64,000 nt of DNA. It comes from Brassica napus (lineage: Eukaryota; Streptophyta; Magnoliopsida; Brassicales; Brassicaceae). Positions 22,786-35,486 of this stretch are shown here, piece by piece. The notes beneath the pieces were generated by a model. The model was not told where the DNA came from and searched no databases. It saw only the letters and a program-made list of their open reading frames with translations. The stretch lies in contig NC_063439.1 in the NCBI RefSeq assembly GCF_020379485.1, positions 10,146,466-10,210,465 on the forward strand, written 5' to 3'. The position numbers and the translations under genes were made by a program. Every line of letters starts with the position of its first letter. Position 1 is the first letter of the stretch.

Positions 22786-24810
22786 AATTAAGTTAAAAGA
22801 TATTTTATGTTCTCCAAATTATTTTCAGCCTTTGCTATAATTTCGGGAAAATATATATTTTTTTGTGTGTACAATAACTAGTATCAAATATTAATAAAAC
22901 AGTTTCAAAACTTTATCTTTTCAAAAACATGAATTATACAGAACTTAAATTTCAATACTAGTGACGAGCACAAATTACAAAACTATTATATATTATATAT
23001 GTCTTGATCATTATCATGTCAAATATTACTTACATATATATAGTGTTACTATGTAATACCGTATTACGAAGTAAGGTATTCATGCCTGACATTGTTACAT
23101 AAGAAGAACAAACACAAATCAAATTCTTCGGTGATATGCCGTGATGGCTCATGAAGACCATATGTTTAGTTACGAGAAACGAAAGCGAGTTTTTCATCTA
23201 TGTAGACGGTAAAAGATGTGTATAACTTGTTTTTATTATACCTATATGTTTTCATATAACTAAAAACATATATCCCAAAAAAAAAAACATATATAAATAA
23301 GGAAAATTGCCACAAACACTACATTCGTAATACCACTTTTCATGTTTACACTAATCATTTTTATTCTTATTTTTTAGTGAATGATAAAAGGTATTTATAC
23401 CCTAGTGTTAACTAATATAGACTTAGTGTTTAGAATTGACAGGTAGGGTAAGATTTTTGAAATGTGAAATTAAGATTCTAATAAATATTTAAAAATATAT
23501 ATAAAAATAGTTTCAAACATAATTTTCGGTTTTTAAAAAGAATTTTGAAAAACAAAATTCGAATATAAAAAAGTTCTTAAATAATTATTTATTATATATA
23601 GAGAATAAGAGTATAAAAGTCTTTTGCTACTTAATGAAAAAGATATGAATAAAATATTTTTGAAAATATTCTTTTAGTGGTGATAAAGATGAATAGTGAT
23701 ACTATGAAAGTGGTAAACATGAAATTATTAATGAAATTATTTATGTATGTAGCCAAACTTGAAGAGAAATTTAGTTCGTTAGTTGATATACATATATCCG
23801 AGAAATTGATGGATTATAACTAGTATATTTTATAAAGCAATATAATAATATGTCTAGTATGGACAAAACAAAATTGATAACTTCAAAATGATATTATATA
23901 TCTCATATTTTCTTCGTTTTTAAGAAGTTTTTTCTTTGTCAATAATAGAGAACTCTAAAGAAATCTACTTCAAAGTGGTTACAATCGGTTTATCCCACCC
24001 ACCAACATTTCTTAAGGTTATCTTCTTTTTAATTATAGTATAATTAATGTGATTAGTGCTAAGCAGAAGCATCTTTGAAACGTGGTGATCTGAGTCAAAG
24101 TCACGTAAAAAAGCCCTTACAACGATTAAGGTCTCATTATATTATCTACTTTTAGTGAAGTTATTATAATTCATATATGCTTAATAAATTTGAGAAGTAG
24201 GAAGTAAAATGTTTTTTTTTATCACCTTTTAATTTGTTTGGTGCTTAAAGCTTTTGTGCATTACACAATGAGAAAATGTAATAAAGTAATTGGTCTAAAT
24301 AGTATAATATAACAAAATATTTTTTCATGATTTCTTCAGTTTGTCAGAAGTTACAACTATCGTCGCAGTCAATACTGTAGTGTAATGCTTTTGTCCCGCC
24401 ATTACACTTCATGTTTTTCTACATAATGTCTTTAAACATGTTTGTATCTGTAAATCTGTAATCTGTTATAGTTATGGTTCCAAATTATTAACAAAAGGAA
24501 AAAAATTCAAAGTATTTCGTATTTGTACGAAAGAATTCATCGATCGTTAATCGGTTTGGCAAAAACACACAGTTAGTACTTAGTAACATCGTGTTTAGCT
24601 GTTCGGTTCAGAGTGTACCGAAAACCATAGCTGATAAAAACCTCTTCAAGAACCGAAACGTCGGTTTAATAGTAGAGACAAACCAGCTACATGCCCCAAA
24701 AAGGATAATTTAGGTAGACAGAGATAATGACCACACGATCATACGAAAATCCTTTACGATGAAGCCACGTTGCATCGCATTTTTTTCTGGCTGCTACATT
24801 TAATAACTAA
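22786..24810. other. Intergenic and promoter region of AAE3
   Basis: Two kilobases of AT-rich sequence without a credible frame, RNA gene or element end. The part next to AAE3 presumably holds its promoter. Confidence 0.5.
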
Positions 24811-24816
24811 GATATA

Positions 24817-24872
24817 AATTTATAAATATCGCCTTGACAAAAAAAAAAAAGAAGAAAATTTATAAATATCGC
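24817..24872 (+). promoter_or_regulatory. Duplicated TATA-like block before AAE3
   Basis: AATTTATAAATATCGC occurs at about 24817-24832 and again at 24857-24872, 40 bp apart. The nearer copy would place transcription start about 45 bases before the ATG at 24936. This is a prediction from sequence only. Confidence 0.5.
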
Positions 24873-24935
24873 AGTTCCTCTCTCCTCTCTATTATCACAT
24901 TTTTCTCATCGTTGCTGGTGTTTATGTCATTAACC

Positions 24936-27044
24936 ATGGATAGCGATACACTCACCGGACTATTGAAGAACGTCGCCGAGAAATTCCCCGATCGCCGAGC
25001 GCTCTCTGTTTCCGGAAAATTCGATCTCACCCACGCGCGTCTCAACGTTCTAATCGAACGCGCCGCTTCACGCCTTGTCTCCTCCGCCGGAATCAATCCT
25101 GGCGATGTGGTGGCTCTCACTTTCCCCAACACCGTCGAGGTAACTCCACGCGCCGCTGCTTTATTTCGCATGCTTTTGGTTGATTTGAGTTTGATTTTTT
25201 GTTTGTTTGTTAGTTTGTTATTATGTTCTTGGCGGTGATAAGAGCTCGTGCCACGGCGGCGCCGTTGAACGCGGCGTACACGGCGGAGGAATTCGAGTTT
25301 TACCTCTCCGATTCAGACTCGAAGCTGTTACTAACCTCTAAAGAAGGCAACGCACCGGCTCAAGAAGCAGCTTCGAAGCTCAACATCTCTCACGTCACCG
25401 CCACGCTCCTCGACGCCGGCTCTGACCTCGCTCTCTCCGTCGCCGATTCCGACTCGGTCTCTGACTCAGCTTCGGAACTCGTTAACAGCCCCGACGACCC
25501 TGCTCTCTTCCTCCACACTTCCGGCACCACGAGCCGTCCCAAGGGTGTACCGCTCACGCAGCTGAATCTTGTGTCTTCCGTCAAGAACATTAAATCGGTT
25601 TACAAACTCACCGAGTCTGATTCCACTGTGATTGTTCTCCCTCTGTTCCACGTTCATGGATTGTTGGCAGGGTTGCTCAGCTCGCTTGGAGCTGGTGCGG
25701 CCGTGACTCTCCCAGCTGCTGGTAGATTCTCTGCGACGACGTTTTGGGCTGACATGAAGAAGTATAACGCCACGTGGTATACTGCTGTTCCCACCATTCA
25801 TCAGATCATATTGGACCGCCACGCCAGCCAACCTGAGCCGGAGTACCCTAAGCTTCGGTTCATCAGGAGTTGCAGTGCTTCTTTGGCTCCGGTAAGGCAA
25901 TTGTTGATGTGTCTGTGAATTCATACAGAATTTTCAACAAAGTAATGGTTTTGTTTGTTTTGGTTTTGGTTTTGGTTTGTGTCAGGTGATATTGTCCAGG
26001 CTTGAGGAAGCTTTCGGAGCACCGGTTCTAGAGGCTTATGCTATGACGGAAGCAACCCACCTGATGAGTTCTAATCCTTTACCGGAGGAAGGTCCGCACA
26101 AGCCTGGGTCTGTTGGGAAACCCGTGGGTCAAGAAATGGCGATCCTTAATGAGAAAGGGGAGATACAAGAGCCACATAGCAAGGGAGAGGTTTGTATAAG
26201 AGGTCCAAATGTGACAAAGGGTTACAAGAACAATCCGGAAGCCAACAAGGCAGGTTTCGAGTTTGGGTGGTTCCACACTGGTGATATCGGTTACTTTGAT
26301 TCCGATGGGTATTTGCATCTGGTGGGTCGGATCAAAGAGCTTATTAACCGTGGAGGTGAGTCTCGTTTACTGACGGCTTTACTGTCTCACAAAACTACTA
26401 GTCTATGTCAAGCAGTTTAGATGGCGTGGTTAGACGTGTCAAAGAGAAACGCCCAACAAATAAGAACTTCGAAAAGATGTACCAGTAGAAACTAGTCAAA
26501 GAAAGTGGCTACTATGTGCAGTACTTTGTGTATAACTTTGAATTTCAATCTCTGTTACAGGTGAGAAAATATCCCCAATTGAAGTGGATTCAGTGCTCTT
26601 AACTCATCCTGATGTTTCTCAAGGAGTTGCGTTTGGGGTTCCTGATGAGAAATATGGCGAAGAGGTAAGCAAAACCCCCCCTGCTTAAGCTTCTCTACTA
26701 TCACGCACGCATTATACCTCAGAGGTTAGGGATATAGACTATAGAGATAGATTGTCCTGCTTAATCATGGAAACATTATGAGAACTTGCATCAATAATAA
26801 TGTGTAGATCGGTTAATAACAGACTACTTTTGTTCCTGGTTTGGTGGTAAATCAGATTAACTGTGCGGTGATTCCAAGAGAAGGAACAACAGTGACCGAA
26901 GAGGACATAAAAACGTTCTGTAAGAAGAATCTGGCAGCTTTCAAGGTGCCGAAGAGAGTGTTCATCACTGATAACCTCCCCAAAACTGCCTCTGGTAAGA
27001 TTCAGCGCCGTATCGTCGCTCAGCATTTCCTCGAGAAACCCTAA
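24936..27044 (+). CDS. AAE3: Oxalate-CoA ligase (oxalyl-CoA synthetase), acyl-activating enzyme 3
   Basis: Five exons, all GT-AG: 24936-25139, 25214-25891, 25986-26355, 26561-26664, 26856-27044. They give 514 residues, the same length I recall for Arabidopsis At3g48990. The enzyme joins oxalate to CoA using ATP, the first step of cytosolic oxalate breakdown. The adenylate-forming family motifs are present: LFLHTSGTTSRPKG (about 168-181), PLFHVHGL, AYAMTEATH, the GWFHTGDIGY Asp and GRIKELINRGGEKI hinge, and the catalytic Lys in PKTASGKIQRR (about 500). An in-frame ATG 12 bases upstream (24924) could add four residues; I chose 24936 because it matches the family start MDSDTL. No damage is visible. 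Confidence 0.96.
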
Positions 27045-27544
27045 ATAAAACACAGTACACCATGTTGCTGGAATCCTTTGGTGATGAGTCGTAGCTTGTC
27101 ACGCAAGTGGTTTTGCTTTCTCTATTTGTTTTTGCCCTTTTGGGGTTTTTATGTTACGTTTCATGTTTTCATGATTAAAAGTGGACATGTAATAACAAAA
27201 TTGGAAATAAAGTTGAAAAGAGTTGGTCAAGTATTTGTAGAGAGTTTTTTTTCTTTTTCTCGGTGCGTTGTTTGTTAAGAATTTAAGATGCTTTTGAACT
27301 AGTTGCGTCGTGGCCAATTTGATAACCAAAAGCGTACAGCCAAAACAGAAAAATCCAAGAAGAAGACCAATACGCTTCGTCAACATAGAAATTGACACGT
27401 ACTTGTAAAACAAGCTAGTGGAGTGGTAGCATCCAATATTTTTCTGGGTCGGCGAAGCTTTTATCATTGACTCAAAAGATATCAAATCACTAGACTTTAT
27501 GGATAAATGCAATTAAAACAATCAAATAAATTATTGATGTATTT

Positions 27545-28492
27545 AATCTACACTGTGAATTTCCTCAAAAGGATCATGGAAAGCTCTCTCTCTGTTCGCT
27601 CACCTCCATCTTTCACAGAGAGATGCTTTCGGTTTTGCCGGATTCCTTTTACCGGCGTTAAATCTCCCGTAGAGCGGGCTTCAGTTCCGACAACGACGTC
27701 TTCCTCAGAGTCGATTGGTCGGCTTTTGGCTCCGACGACGCACCAGCAGCTTCGGTGGTCGTTGGCTTTTGACTCCGGCGACACGTCAGAGATTCCGGTG
27801 TAATCGTCGGCTTTTGGCTCCGAATCTACCTTCCCGTCTGTTGTAGATGGCGGCTTCTCTCTGGGTTTTATCCAGATCCGGTTGTTCTTCGCTTCCTGCT
27901 TCTTTTTAATCCAATCGTTTCTCTGCTTTCCACAATCGATTGACGATTCTTTTCTTTGGTCAAGGATGTTGCATCTTCGGGCTTCCTTCTATCTTCAAAG
28001 ATGTCTGTCATAACATGCAGGAAAATTGATTGTTTGGTTGTGGTTGTGTTCGATTGGTTTTTCTTTTATGAAGCGAAGTTTTCGTGTCTCGATCCTTTGG
28101 CGTTTTCGGTGGTTGATGCTACTGACAAAGGTTTCGGTTTAGCTTGTCTATTGTTAGAGTTATCTCGACGGTCTCTTCTTGTTGGCGTCCTGTTTCCGGT
28201 GTGTCCGGTGGATCAACGGCGAGTCGCTCCGGCGATGACTCTCCAGTCGTGGAGTCGATGGAGTTGAGTCAACACGTGTCTCCTTGTTTCTCCGTGTTCA
28301 ACACGTGTGTCGTGTTGTCGACTCGCGTTTGTCGACTCTCTCGGGCTTTTTTGAGTCTGGGCTTCTTGGGCCTCTTTAGTTTTTTTTGTTGTTTTATTTT
28401 TGGTTGGGTCTTCTGGGCCTTCTTTGAATGTATGTCTTTGGGCTTGGCCCGTAGTTTAATAATACTAGAGGAAAAAAAAAAATCTACACTGT
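27545..28492 (+). mobile_element. 0.92-kb poly(A) retroposon with 12-bp TSD
   Basis: An identical 12-bp repeat AATCTACACTGT flanks the unit at 27545-27556 and 28481-28492, and an A tract (28472-28480) sits just before the right copy. This is the signature of LINE-machinery retroposition. The insert is GC-richer than its surroundings, rich in TCCG and TTTTGG motifs, and ends with repeated GGGCTT/GGGCCT shortly before the tail. It has no RT and no clear Pol III boxes, so it looks like a non-autonomous LINE derivative or a retroposed transcript. The frame to 27803 (MESSLSVRSPPSF onward) and the overlapping frames to 28620 have no domain I recognise. Confidence 0.78.
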
Positions 28493-28789
28493 ACTTTACT
28501 TTACAGATATTTTTCCCAGAAACTGTCGTTTATATAAAACTTGTGTTTTTTTTTCTTTTATATGCATTTTTTTCTGATAATTTCATTTTGGGGAAATTTA
28601 TGACATCTCTAAAGTTTTGACAAATCACATGGGACAACAATTGTAAGTAAGAAAAACTGTAATAAAATAACTGTAACGACTCAAATCCCGATCTATTAAC
28701 GTCGGTCCAATTAACGTCAGTCCAGTAAGTTTCACTAGCGAAAGAAAAGTTTAATGTGATTTCACTAGTAAGAATATATTTTTATATAT

Positions 28790-29701
28790 ATAATGTGATT
28801 TCATAAAAAGAAAAGTTTAGAAAAATAATTTTGATAACAAAGTAAAGAAATAATCTTTCCTTTTAAAATTTATCGGTTATGTTTTTGTATAACTCTTTAC
28901 CTATCATCATTTTATTTTTATAATTTTCATTTTCCAAATTAATATATACTAAATTACTAAAACATCAAAATATATTTACACACCTAAGATGAACAACCAA
29001 ACTAATACAATGAATTTGACGGAATATATGTAACACAATATACGCACAAAATGAGTAACTAGACCAATTCAATTTTTTTATACAAAATCAAACACTAAAT
29101 TAAAATAATATATTTTATTTACAGTAAGATATTTATACATATAAATTATAGAGCGGCTCAACATATTACATATAAATATGAAATTTTTAAATAATATTAT
29201 AAATATATATTAACCAACTATTACAATTAAGTATTTTGTATATATATATGCATAAGGTTTCAAAGGACTATCATTATTATATATTTATTTATGTAACTTT
29301 GAATCGTCAATATTTTAGTTTACTTTTACTATTTGATTCTCAAAAAAATATATATTGAATTATACATAATCTTACTAAAATATGTTTACAAATCTAAGAC
29401 AAGAATCAAACTACATCAAAATAAAAAAATTAATCGAAATTTTAAGATGTACAACAAAAATATTATAGTTGAATCGGAAAAGTAAATGTTATCTAATATA
29501 TCCAAATAATAACCAAAAAGTCGAGATAGTATATATCCAAAATTATGCGTCTAATTAAAATAGCATAATGTTATTTAAAACCATTCATATTGATTACAAA
29601 ATAAATAACCAAATAATTAAAACTAAAATATTAATAAATTATTATAATATATTTATTTCATAATATTTATATTCGTGTCTGAGCATGGAAAAATCACCTA
29701 G
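28790..29701 (+). mobile_element. Decayed Helitron, plus strand
   Basis: The right end reads as a worn Helitron terminus: imperfect hairpin TCGTGTCTGAGCATGGA, a short A-rich spacer, then CACCTAG followed by T (ends 29701). The stretch at about 28790-28830 (ATATATATAATGTGATTTCATAAAAA...) resembles the body of the Helitron at 38579-40431. The left end is not identified, so the start is a guess. Confidence 0.45.
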
Positions 29702-30940
29702 TGTTATCAATTCAAAAACCATTAGAATAAATTATTTTCATGTGTTTGAATTATTTAATAACTAGTTAATATTTAAAAAAAATTATGTATACAGCTTTTT
29801 ATTTTGATAAAATATCTTTAATTACGTAAAATAAAATTGAAATTATTTATATATACATAAAACTACATATGTGATTTATACTTATTTTTAAAATATTATG
29901 ATGTAAAATATTTTTGGCTAAAATAATATAGAATCTTCTTATATAATGATGATTGTCAAATTAATCAAATTCTTTTATAATTTATGGTTAATTATATATT
30001 AACAAATCTAATCTAATTATTTATTAAGAGTAATAAGAAATTGAACGCTCTAATTTTTAACATTAGAGAGAAAAACCACTTCACAAATAATAGTATAAGA
30101 TATTTTTGAATTTTCCAAATTCTACATAAATTATCGCAATGAGTGATTTTGATTGTCTTAATTTTTTTTATCTTAAACGATAGATGATTCATTCTATCTT
30201 ATGTTATATATATATTAAAATAGATCTGGTTTAATATTACTAAACCAAATATAATATAAACATATATATAATATTTTAATATTACTAAAGTAAATATAAT
30301 ATAAATTTAAATATCATATTATAGTTAGAATTTTTTTAATTATTCTGAAGAAAATGATAAATTATCAGCTAAAATTACTAATATCATCTATTAAGATTAA
30401 TAATTTAGCATAAAATATGACTAAACCTAGAATTATGGAAAGCATGACAAATCATTAAATTCGCTTTTTAAATAATAATATAGATATATAGATCTGATTC
30501 AATGCTGACTCTGAGATTTTGGGGACTCTATACGATTTAATAAAGATTTAATAGTTTGGATGAGGGAGGTAAAACTTTTTTTTTACAGGTTTGGAGGTCC
30601 ATGCATATATAAAATAAATTTCAAAAACTTTAGAAGCATGATTTCGTTAGTTTGGCCCATGACCGGCCGTGATCTGATTATCTATATAAACGTGTGTAGG
30701 TTGATCCAAACCTGAACAAAACAAAATACAAATTAAGATTCTAATAAGGAAATTATTTGGTTTTTCCTTTTTAGTTGTACAAAAATATGGCAAGATCCCA
30801 TCTATATATAACGTAGCCTGTTGGGCAATGCAATCACTTAGATTATCAAATTTGTCTATTGTTGTTCAGAGTCTTCCTCCATCTCTCTGCTTTTTCGATC
30901 ATCAGCCTCTAGACTCGCTGCCTTGAAGGATACGCTACTA
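29702..30940. other. AT-rich intergenic sequence
   Basis: No gene or bounded element seen. The last 250 bp probably contain the promoter and leader of the next gene. Confidence 0.45.
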
Positions 30941-30942
30941 AA

Positions 30943-30952
30943 TTCTATAAAA
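30943..30952 (+). promoter_or_regulatory. TATA-like box
   Basis: TCTATAAAAG lies about 45 bases before the ATG at 30994. A second candidate, CTATATAAACG near 30683, would give a longer leader. Confidence 0.4.
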
Positions 30953-30993
30953 GAACACTAGGGTTTCAATATACGAGCTAGGGCTTTGGAACA

Positions 30994-32715
30994 ATGGCAT
31001 ATAATTTTGTGGATTGTCTGCGAAACATATGGTCCTTTTCAATGATTGATACTGACCTGAGAGACTCAAAGGAGATTGTAAACACACTCTCAGTGCCTGA
31101 GAGCACAAAGACCTTTGTGTTTGCTATCAGAGTCCCTGAGCATGACTCCACTATTCACATACTCTCTGCTCAGAGTCTGTCTATAAGATCTGTTATTGAC
31201 GCCGAGTGTCTTATACGTGAACTCTGTCCTGATGCTGTAGTAGCTCAAGTGAACGGTCCAGCTTTTGGAGAAGAGTCTCAAGAGATTGATGATGGCACTA
31301 ATGATTCCATCCCCACGTCAGCTTTCAGAGTTCTTACACGTTGTTTTGTGGATAAAACTTTTGACAAAGAGAAGTACGAAAGTGTTGCCGGGAACTTGGT
31401 TTTGAAGGAGATCTTTGGGACAAGTTTCAATGGACATGTATTGGCTGCCAAGAAGGTGGCTGAGGAGGTTGGTTCATCGTTTTTGGTTCTTGGCTCTCCA
31501 TTCATTATGAAGGGTCTATCTAAATCTCTCACAACAAAATATTATTATGGCTCTGCTATAAGCTCCACAAGGTTTCAGATAACCAATGATGCACGTGCAC
31601 TGATGCTGAAACTGTTATCTTCTCATATAACTCAGCTCGGTAAAGAGCTTATCCCATCAAGCTGTCTTGCCAATGAGATGGAGTCTGATAGTGTTAAGCT
31701 TCCAGAATTTGCGTACTCCATTTATAACTTACTTGTTGATCTTCACAACATATTCAATGGTCTCCCAGCTATTAGGAAAGCTTTAGACAGCGCCACAAAG
31801 ATGTTGTCTGATGTAAACAGAGGGGAATCCGTTGATAAAGAGGCTCTTCTTTCTGAAGTATATCTTTTCAGGATTGCAGTTGAAGGTATAAGAATTGCTT
31901 TGAACAATTCTGGTCGGCTACCTATTAGGAACCTAGGTTATGTATCTAACCAAACCCAAGTTCAGTTCTCAAAGCTCTCTTCTATGGAGAAATCTTATGC
32001 ACTTATGGCAGCTAATCTTCGTGATCAGGCTAAAAAGTTTAAGAAGATAGTAGTAGTAGTAGACGCAGGTAACCTTGCAGGTCTTAGGAGACACTGGAGA
32101 ACTAGTGTTCCTCAAGAAGTTAAAGATATGTCTACTGAGCACACGGTACTGGACTCTGACAGTAATGATTCCAACGTAAAACCAGTGGGTGCGGTTGGTG
32201 CGGCTGCTTTAACACTAACCAAGATCATTTTAGATTTGAAAGCCCTAGCTCCGCTGAAACCTTTCTTGACAAACACGCAAGAGGCAATGTATTTGTCAAA
32301 GGCATCTTTATCCGCCGAGACAATCAGGGGAGTAACACAATATATATTATATTCTGCTTTTGATACGAGCTTCTTTTCCGTACAAGCTACACTCTATTCG
32401 ATGATAATGAGGAGAAGACGAGCAAAACCTATTGGCACCTTACCAATGGCTATGTTTGGAGCCAGTCTTGCAACGTGTGCGGGGTTGCTCTTCTATGAAA
32501 AGGGGATCATGTGTGCAGCTGAGACTCTTCCTTCAGCTCCTTCGATAGAAAAACTGGGACATGGGATTCAAAACTTACGTGAGGCGTCTAAGGAAGTGAC
32601 AAGGAGAGAAGACAAAAGGATACAGAACACAATGGAGGGGCTTAGTGAGAGGCTAAGGAACTTCACGCTTCATTATTCATTATCTTTCAGTTTCAAAACC
32701 AAATTTGGTTCATAA
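30994..32715 (+). CDS. Single-exon membrane-anchored protein, possibly TraB-like
   Basis: A 573-residue intact frame without introns. The N-terminal half contains a pattern reminiscent of the TraB/PrgY fold: HILSAQSLS, then CLIRELCPDAVVAQV, then a later LAAKKVAEEVGSSFLVLGSP. That resemblance is weak and the assignment tentative. A hydrophobic stretch in the last quarter (about 480-507, PMAMFGASLATCAGLLFYEKG) is a likely membrane segment, followed by a charged tail. No targeting signal is obvious. A broken partial copy of the gene lies downstream (33.1-40.9 kb), so the locus once had a tandem duplicate. I do not recall a counterpart between At3g48990 and At3g48980, so it may have moved in. Open frame and TATA context favour a working gene. 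Confidence 0.75.
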   Translation: MAYNFVDCLRNIWSFSMIDTDLRDSKEIVNTLSVPESTKTFVFAIRVPEHDSTIHILSAQSLSIRSVIDAECLIRELCPDAVVAQVNGPAFGEESQEIDDGTNDSIPTSAFRVLTRCFVDKTFDKEKYESVAGNLVLKEIFGTSFNGHVLAAKKVAEEVGSSFLVLGSPFIMKGLSKSLTTKYYYGSAISSTRFQITNDARALMLKLLSSHITQLGKELIPSSCLANEMESDSVKLPEFAYSIYNLLVDLHNIFNGLPAIRKALDSATKMLSDVNRGESVDKEALLSEVYLFRIAVEGIRIALNNSGRLPIRNLGYVSNQTQVQFSKLSSMEKSYALMAANLRDQAKKFKKIVVVVDAGNLAGLRRHWRTSVPQEVKDMSTEHTVLDSDSNDSNVKPVGAVGAAALTLTKIILDLKALAPLKPFLTNTQEAMYLSKASLSAETIRGVTQYILYSAFDTSFFSVQATLYSMIMRRRRAKPIGTLPMAMFGASLATCAGLLFYEKGIMCAAETLPSAPSIEKLGHGIQNLREASKEVTRREDKRIQNTMEGLSERLRNFTLHYSLSFSFKTKFGS

Positions 32716-33180
32716 TTGTATTTTTCAAAACGGTTGTATATAATATTTCCAATAATACAATATCAAATATTTCCATTAATGTAATATTTAATTACACTGA
32801 TTAGCATTTGCAATAAAGATAGAAAGTACAGTATCTTCTTATATTGCCTAAGTGACCAATATTTTCATTGATATAATAGTATTAATTAAAATACTAATTA
32901 TCAGTATATATATATATAAATCAAAACGGAACCAAGTATATATATAAAAAAATTCAGATTCTAATTCTTATACTTTAATTTTAAAACCGAGAAAACCAGC
33001 ATAGCCAAACTTAACCAGGTCGAATAATTGAATAAACAAATTTACGATTTTTTTTCGAATTATATAAGAATGTCAAATTAACTTTGAAGCTTTGGAGAAG
33101 CTCAAGTTAAGGAGACTGTATTAGGAAATGGGTCAAAGTGAGTTGATCTGAACCTTAGCTTTTAAAGTTCTGAAACAGTG

Positions 33181-33458
33181 TGTTGTAGACAAGTTTTTTT
33201 TTTTTTTCATTAATCTGGGGTATCCCAAACCCATGGAGAATCTCAGACTAATTCTCAAGGAAAAGTGCAGTCCACAGATAGATCCTCTTTCCAAACATTC
33301 AAATGGGTCTTAAAGCATGGACTCATATCCGTGTTAAGTGACCATGATAATTGTGACTTAGTTTCGCGCAGCAGGTGAGTCGAATCTGAAACGTGTTAAC
33401 GTCCCAGTCCCGCCTCCTTACCACCCGACCACAATCACCCGGTCTTGTTGTAGACAAG
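33181..33458 (-). mobile_element. tRNA-derived SINE with 13-bp TSD
   Basis: TGTTGTAGACAAG is repeated at 33181-33193 and 33446-33458. The 252-bp insert between them begins with a T tract on the plus strand (33194-33207), which is the poly(A) tail of a minus-strand element. Read on the minus strand it has a Pol III A-box-like TGGTCGGGTGG (33431-33421) and a B box GATTCGACTC (33386-33377) in tRNA-like spacing, then a tRNA-unrelated body. This fits the BoS-type SINEs known from Brassica. Confidence 0.85.
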
Positions 33459-35452
33459 ATTGATTGCACTCTGTTCAATGACTTTGCGCAGTTGTATGCT
33501 GTATTTGAAAGTGGGGGTTGCTCGGATCACCTTTGATGTCGTATTCATCTCCACTCAGAGTTATCTCGTCCAAAAAGGCCATTTAAATTTGTCAATGCAA
33601 TAACAGAGGTAGGAGATTTTTTAACAGGTATAGAGCAGTACTGGACCACTACTGAGCCCATATACTCGTCAACATCTTCACTGTTCAGATTCTCTAAGAA
33701 ACTAAAGGGGCTGAAGCCTATTAAACTGGAGTTGGGGAAGAAAAGGCTTGGAAATCTCTCTGTAAAGTCAAAAGCCTTGTTTGAGGATCTTTGTCTCAAG
33801 CAGGATGCGACAATAAGAAATCTAATAGAACAGAACATGGAGGCTGAAAGCGAAGCATACAAGCGCTGGGATTTTGTTTCAGGGCTTGAGGAAAGGGTTT
33901 TAAAGCAAAAATCAAAGATGTATTGGTTAGATGTGGGAGATATGAATAATAAAGTTTTTCAATCGAGGTGGAACAGCCAGGGAAATAGTTAACTCCATCA
34001 AAAAGATAGAGTGTACTGATGGGAGTGTGGTTACTTCATCTCTGGATATTAAAGCAGAAGCTGAGAAGCCTTTCTGGGAATTCTTGCAACACAAACCTGC
34101 AAATTTCACAGGCATAGAAGTATCAGAGTTGCAGAACCTTTTGCACTATCGTTGCTCTGATATGGAAAAAGAGAACCTGATAAAGGATGTCACAGCTCAG
34201 GAAGTGAGGAAAGTCTTGTTCGCTGTGCCAAATGAGAAATAGCCAGGACCAGATGGTTACACTGCTGAATTCTACAAATCTGTGTGGTCGATAGTGGGTG
34301 CTGAGTTTTTGATTACATAAGTTCTTTTTTGAGAAGGGTTTCCTGCCAAAGGGAATCAACACAACGATCCTGGAACTGATTCCGAAGGTAACAGGTGAAA
34401 AGAAGATGAAAGACTATCGTCCATCCTGCTGCAATGTTCTTTACAAAGTAATATCCAAGATCATAGCGAATCGACTAAAGAAGCTTCTCCCCGAGTTCAT
34501 TAGTCTGAATCAATCTGCTTTTGTAAAGGACATGCTTCTCATTGAAAACCTCCTCCTTGCAACAGAGCTTGTTAAAGACTATCATAAGGATTATGTGTCT
34601 CGACAGTGTGCTTTAAAATAGACATATCCAAGGCTTTTGACTCAGTCCAGTGGCCTTTTCTCATAAATACTTTGACGGCTCTGGGGTTCCCTGAGAAATT
34701 TATTCATTGGATCTCTCTTTGTGTGACAACATCATCTTTCTCGGTTCAAGTTAATGGTGAGTTAGTTGGGTTCTTCAGAAGTGAAAGAGGATTGCATCAA
34801 GGCTGTGCTCTATCACCCTATCTATTCGTGATCAGTATGAATATCTTATCAAAGATGTTGGATAAATCATCAGCGGAGCATAGGATGGGTTATCACCCGA
34901 AGTGTAAGAACCTTAGTCTCACCCATTTGAGTTTTGCGGATGATATTCTAGTGTTCTCAGATGGGAATACCCGTTCTATCGAAAGCATTATGGAGGTGTT
35001 TGAAAGATTCGAGACTATCTCAGGGTTGATGATGAGTGTTGCGAAATCTAGTGTGGGTTTGATGATGAAGGAAGAAGAGGTATTCAAGAGAGATTTCATA
35101 TGGAGGTTGGTCATCTCCCTGTTAGATATTTGGGGCTTCCTCTTCTCACAAAAGTAATGGGACGCACTGACTGTCAGCCACTCATTGAGAAAATAAAGAA
35201 ACGCATTAGTCTCTGGACGAATCCTTTCTTATCCATCGCAGGTCGTCTGCAACTCATCAAGTCGGTCCTAATGAGTATACCTAACTTCTGGATGTCCTCT
35301 TTCTGCCTACCCGGGGAGTGTTTAAAAGAGATAAATAATCTGTGTTGTGCATTATTGTGGTCTGGTCCAGCACTGAATATGAAACGAGCAAAGGTAGCAT
35401 GGGACACAATAACAGTGCTAAAATCAGAGGGGGAGGGGACGGAGGGAGGGGA

Positions 35453-35453
<1 letters not shown>

Positions 35454-35486
<33 letters not shown>
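35454..35486. repeat. 33-base poly(G) run in LINE coding sequence
   Basis: Thirty-three consecutive G follow a G-rich lead-in (from about 35428) exactly where LINE RTs have the Glu-Gly-Gly-Leu-Gly-Leu codons. It looks like expansion of a GGAGGGG-type codon run, or an assembly artefact. Confidence 0.85.

Noticed and set aside
30470..30485. Helitron 5' end on the minus strand
   Set aside because: The minus-strand TCTATATTATTATTTAAAAA looks right, but no matching 3' hairpin and CTAG were found to its left in that orientation.
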